64,000 nucleotides of DNA from the NCBI RefSeq assembly GCF_036127095.1, contig NZ_CP108006.1:5695501-5759500 (forward strand). Direction: 5' to 3'. This document shows, piece by piece, positions 62,501-64,000 of this stretch. Made by a program: the position numbers and the translations under genes. This DNA comes from Streptomyces sp. NBC_00335 (lineage in GTDB: Bacteria > Actinomycetota > Actinomycetes > Streptomycetales > Streptomycetaceae). Positions within the stretch are counted from its first letter, which is position 1, and each line of letters starts with the position of its first letter. The notes beneath the pieces were generated by a model, which saw only the letters and a program-made list of their open reading frames with translations, did no database searches and was not told the DNA's origin.

Positions 62501-63737
62501 TGCCGGCGGGCGAGTACCGGCTGGCCGTCACGGCCGAGGGCTACGCGCCCTTCCACGGGGCGACCCTGGTGGGGGACCCGGCGCAGCCGGGCACCGGGGA
62601 GATCGTCCTGGACCCGGTGGATCCGCCGCTGCTGCCGCAGCCGGGCCACTGGGAGCTCGATCCGGGGCATTCTTCGATCGGCTTCTCGGCCCGGCACATC
62701 GGCTTCGCCCGGATCAACGGCAGGTTCAACACCTTCGCCGGTGCGGTTCGGATAGCCGAGCGTATGGAGGACTCCTCCATGCACGTGATCATCGACGCGG
62801 CGAGCATCGACACCGGGCTGCGCATGCGGGACGACCACCTGCGCTCCGCGGACTTCCTGGACGCGGCCCGCCACCCGACGGTGGAGTTCTACAGCGAGCG
62901 GTTCATCCACCGCAGCGGCAGCCGCTGGTCCGTGGCGGGCGCTCTCACCCTGCACGGGGTCAGCCAGTCCGTGACCCTGGACACCCACTACCTGGGACTG
63001 GGTACGGGGCTGGAGGGCGAGCCGAGGGCGGCCTGCCGGGCGACGGCCGAACTCAACCGCGAGGACTTCACGCTGAACTGGCAGTCGATGCTGGCGCACG
63101 GGATCGCGGCGATCGGTTCGAACGTGGAAGTGACCCTGGACACGCAGATCGTGCACAAGGCCTGACCGGGCGGGGCCCGCCACGACAGGGAGTGCCCTGC
63201 CCCGAGGCGATGTGGTCAGCCGCCGGGTGGAGTCGTGTCCGCCGCGCCCGAAGGCCTGGGCACGACTCCGTCCAGCGGTGCCATCACCCAGTTTTCGCCC
63301 TCCCGGGTCACCGTCTCGGTGACCCGGACGGGCGCCCGGTCCGTACCGGCCGTGCCGCTGAGCGTCACCTTCCACATGTTGCTGAATTCCGAGGTGCGGC
63401 TCCAGCTGACGTCCCAGTCCCGACCGCCGTACGCGGCGATCCGGGCCTTCGCGTCCTGAGCGCCGTGCGGATGGGCGTCGAGCAGCCGGGCCAGGCCGTC
63501 CTGGTCGGATGCGTTGAGCACACGGACGTAGTCACGGAAGAAGCGGTCCTGGTCCGCCAGGTCGGGCCCGTCGCCACCACCGCATCCGGAAAGCAGCGCG
63601 GCACAGAGCACGGTCACCAGGAGGACGAGGGCGCGCACCGCTCGGTCAGGTGCGGAACGCGCAGTAGATCCCGTTGGGGTTGGACGCCACAATGCTCGCC
63701 ACCGACTTCCGGTAGGGGTTGGCGGAATGGTAGGTGA
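59517..63737 (+). CDS. comEC: ComEC/Rec2 family competence protein; frame lacks its expected stop
   Basis: A polytopic DNA-uptake channel protein. GTG 59517 overlaps the comEA stop (GTGA). Residues 1-90 contain a Gly/Arg repeat array; the Competence domain (about residues 330-620, LLPGLVVGDTSRVEPDLHEAFRATDLLHLLAVSGSNL) has many membrane helices. A metallo-beta-lactamase domain follows with LILLTHFHADHVGG and KVAHHGSAHQDPG. Homology and codon bias end near base 62180. The frame nevertheless stays open for about 1,560 more bases, through the whole YceI gene in another frame, to TGA 63737. Either the natural stop was lost or a small sequence error or indel lies near 62170-62280. The last 500 or so residues are probably not functional. 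Confidence 0.65.
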   Translation: MRRGGGAGPGPAGRGLSARDPVGPGSAGRGLRGRGSAEGEAVGRGARVRGSASGEAVGRGARVRGSASGEAVGRGARVRGSAGREVVGRGSAGPELGPVDLRLVGPALAVWGAAAVGLGVSAGRSAVAAGLGVGAAGLLMLAGRRRSVPFRTAAAVVLLCAAAGAGVAGLQRAEARAGPVPELARDHARVLADLTVGSDPRTARTGSGPPVVVLDAVVTRVTGPDGARTRVSTPVRVLAGHPGWDRLQPSTRVAVVARLSPARGGERAVALLRPAGDSPPRVTGGPDTVQRIAGRLRAGLREVTDGLPPDARALLPGLVVGDTSRVEPDLHEAFRATDLLHLLAVSGSNLTVVLFLLIGAPARAQQAERGGLAPRLGLSLRATALCGVALTLAFVVVCRPEPSVLRAAACGSVTLLAIATGRRRSLIPALATAVLLLVLYDPWLARSYGFLLSVLATGALLTLAPRWSAALQRRGMRPRWAEALAAAAAAQAVCAPVVAVLSARVSLVGVPCNLLAELAAGPATVLGFAALAAAPVCRPVAEVLARCAGVPAGWIAAVARGGANLPGAELGWPGGVGGGLLLAAATFAVVVLGRRFGCGRWLAPALAVVLLLAVLRPPLVTRTIKGWPPPDWIYTQCAVGQGDAAVLAVGPGTAVVVDAGPEPGPVDVCLRELGVSRVPLILLTHFHADHVGGLTGVLKGRSVGVVQVTGLEEPPGQAAFVRRTAAAAGVPVVRAGEGERRRAGPLEWQVLWPPAAGAFPEGPNDASVALLVRGAGLTLLLLGDLEPGSQQALLRNHPELGPVDVLKVAHHGSAHQDPGLYERIRPRLAIVPVGAGNRYGHPAPGTLARLRDSGAAVLRTDEDGSVAVTGSGPRLRAFPAIRRRVRHGHTRSDRSVCPQPDSMIEFVFARAVQAHTARGCMNHVQSQTGDGDGGKRQSPDIRDTDASSYRAAAQLPGSRHGPPAGPAGQVRGDRSDRPTDRQRGDRPLRRVHGGGAGGRVPAGRHGRGLRALPRGDPGGGPGAAGHRGDRPGPGGSAAAAAAGPLGARSGAFFDRLLGPAHRLRPDQRQVQHLRRCGSDSRAYGGLLHARDHRRGEHRHRAAHAGRPPALRGLPGRGPPPDGGVLQRAVHPPQRQPLVRGGRSHPARGQPVRDPGHPLPGTGYGAGGRAEGGLPGDGRTQPRGLHAELAVDAGARDRGDRFERGSDPGHADRAQGLTGRGPPRQGVPCPEAMWSAAGWSRVRRARRPGHDSVQRCHHPVFALPGHRLGDPDGRPVRTGRAAERHLPHVAEFRGAAPADVPVPTAVRGDPGLRVLSAVRMGVEQPGQAVLVGCVEHTDVVTEEAVLVRQVGPVATTASGKQRGTEHGHQEDEGAHRSVRCGTRSRSRWGWTPQCSPPTSGRGWRNGR
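59621..59755 (+). repeat. Three 45-bp tandem repeats in the comEC 5' end
   Basis: Units begin at 59621, 59666 and 59711 with TTCGGCC; the last two are identical and the first differs by a few bases. A partial fourth starts at 59756, and a shorter 30-bp version precedes at 59591. Each encodes GSASGEAVGRGARVR in the comEC frame. Confidence 0.85.
62284..63165 (+). CDS. YceI-family protein with N-terminal carboxypeptidase-regulatory-like domain
   Basis: A 293-aa protein. Residues 25-110 form a small beta-sandwich of the carboxypeptidase-regulatory/SpaA-like type (GRRIVSGETDPFGGFTAAVPAGEYRLAVTAEGYAPF). Residues 120-293 are a YceI domain (GHWELDPGHSSIGFSARHIGFARINGRFNTFAG, FLDAARHPTVEF, LTLHGVSQSVTLD), a lipocalin-like barrel that binds polyisoprenoids. 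No signal peptide is present; it seems cytoplasmic. The usual stand-alone YceI is about 190 aa, so this is a fusion. It lies in a different frame inside the over-long comEC frame. Codon bias supports this frame over comEC's. GGGGGTG lies upstream of the ATG. Confidence 0.88.
   Translation: MFSRRRGTETAGSASPQTSATLTLPHTARLLSCRVLDTVHQPVRQAKFEVTDPIGRRIVSGETDPFGGFTAAVPAGEYRLAVTAEGYAPFHGATLVGDPAQPGTGEIVLDPVDPPLLPQPGHWELDPGHSSIGFSARHIGFARINGRFNTFAGAVRIAERMEDSSMHVIIDAASIDTGLRMRDDHLRSADFLDAARHPTVEFYSERFIHRSGSRWSVAGALTLHGVSQSVTLDTHYLGLGTGLEGEPRAACRATAELNREDFTLNWQSMLAHGIAAIGSNVEVTLDTQIVHKA
63216..63638 (-). CDS. Small lipoprotein
   Basis: A 140-aa protein with a type II signal peptide: VRALVLLVTVLCAALLSGC, with lipobox LSGC at residues 16-19. 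The mature part is about 120 aa, beginning GGGDGPDLADQDRFFRDYVRVLNASDQDGLARLL and ending in a Pro/Gly tail. It looks like a small NTF2-like or DUF4878-type fold, but I cannot assign the family firmly. GTG 63638 is chosen; a TTG further upstream would add a non-signal stretch that overlaps the preceding remnant. The promoter is not visible. Confidence 0.8.
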   Translation of the reverse strand: MRALVLLVTVLCAALLSGCGGGDGPDLADQDRFFRDYVRVLNASDQDGLARLLDAHPHGAQDAKARIAAYGGRDWDVSWSRTSEFSNMWKVTLSGTAGTDRAPVRVTETVTREGENWVMAPLDGVVPRPSGAADTTPPGG

Positions 63738-63806
63738 GATGGCGGCGCCGCTACTGCTCCGGTAGAGGTTGATGCCGGTCAGCTCCCAGGTGGTCCCGCG
63801 GGGCCC
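63646..63806 (-). pseudogene. 3' remnant of a frameshifted gene, unknown product
   Basis: The minus strand just upstream of the lipoprotein encodes YHSANPYRKSVASIVASNPNGIYCAFRT ending at a stop at 63646. This is a credible protein C-terminus, but the frame meets a TAG about 100 bases upstream. The neighbouring frame there reads GTTWELTGINLYRSSSGAAISP, also protein-like. A one-base deletion near 63737-63745 would join them. The start is not found. It may be a degraded gene or a sequence error. Confidence 0.4.
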
Positions 63807-64000
63807 GGGTCTACGCGGAGGCCGGGGTCGATGCCGTGGTGCGGCGCATCGCCGATTTCCCGGTCAGGCTGACCGGTCCTGAGTCGCGCGTCGATCTCGT
63901 ACGGATCCGGTTCGCGTCGGGGGCCCTGGTCAAGCACGGGCGCGCACGATCACGGGATCAGCTGGTGCGTCATCGTGGACAGCCGGCACCCGGGCCGGGT
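63773..64000 (+). other. Open frame running off the window end, unassigned
   Basis: On the plus strand a frame is open from about 63773 to the end and reads VYAEAGVDAVVRRIADFPVRLTG and onward, with high third-position GC. No start with a ribosome binding site is visible, and I do not recognise the sequence. It may be a gene fragment, or the edge of a gene cut by the window. Confidence 0.25.

Overview
The window is high-GC actinobacterial chromosome, almost certainly from a Streptomyces. The signs are third-codon-position G/C bias in every real gene, frequent GTG starts, and a Streptomyces-type core gene order: clpX, valS, folC, ndk, mreBCD-pbp2-rodA, rne, rplU-rpmA-obg, proB-proA, nadD, an LCP gene, rsfS, leuS, comEA-comEC. 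No phage, insertion sequence, CRISPR array or secondary-metabolite cluster is visible. All assignments come from reading the translations by eye; no database search was possible.

Layout. 1-10.8 kb: the 3' end of clpX, a small secreted protein, a Pro/Gln-rich membrane protein (minus), valS, a VKOR-family protein (minus), an orphan sensor kinase, an extra MreB-like gene (minus), folC, a DUF4233 protein and ndk. 11.1-17.4 kb: the elongasome/spore-wall operon mreB-mreC-mreD-pbp2-rodA. 17.5-26.3 kb: a CYTH-CHAD protein, then a TIGR03960 radical SAM gene and its usual TIGR03936 partner, separated here by a 983-aa secreted protein of repeated four-cysteine modules and a Trp/Tyr-rich membrane-associated repeat protein. 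26.5-33.4 kb: RNase E/G with long low-complexity arms, L21, L27 and Obg.

33.5-42.0 kb is a surface-glycopolymer block: a GT2 enzyme, galE, GT4, a GT2-TagF-like fusion, and a GtrB/GtrA pair. An LCP-family transferase at 49.2 kb could be the enzyme attaching such a polymer to peptidoglycan. 42.1-52.2 kb: proB, proA, two small membrane proteins sharing an N-terminal signature, an M48 protease, nadD, the LCP protein, rsfS and a histidine phosphatase with an apparent CTG start. 52.3-53.1 kb: two identical tRNA-Ala(GGC) genes around a small zinc-ribbon-like gene. 53.1-56.3 kb: leuS behind a short Leu-rich leader peptide and an intrinsic terminator, which looks like ribosome-mediated attenuation. 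56.4-64 kb: a coiled-coil membrane protein, degV, comEA, a comEC frame lacking its expected stop, a YceI-family protein, a lipoprotein, and a frameshifted remnant at the edge.

The genes fit a theme of cell growth and envelope building (Mre/PBP2/RodA, glycopolymer synthesis, LCP ligation) next to translation and RNA metabolism. Many genes start 6-8 nt after a TANNNT -10-like hexamer with no ribosome binding site, suggesting leaderless transcripts. The items best worth following are the leuS attenuator, the Cys-module/W-repeat gene pair, the CTG starts and the comEC read-through.
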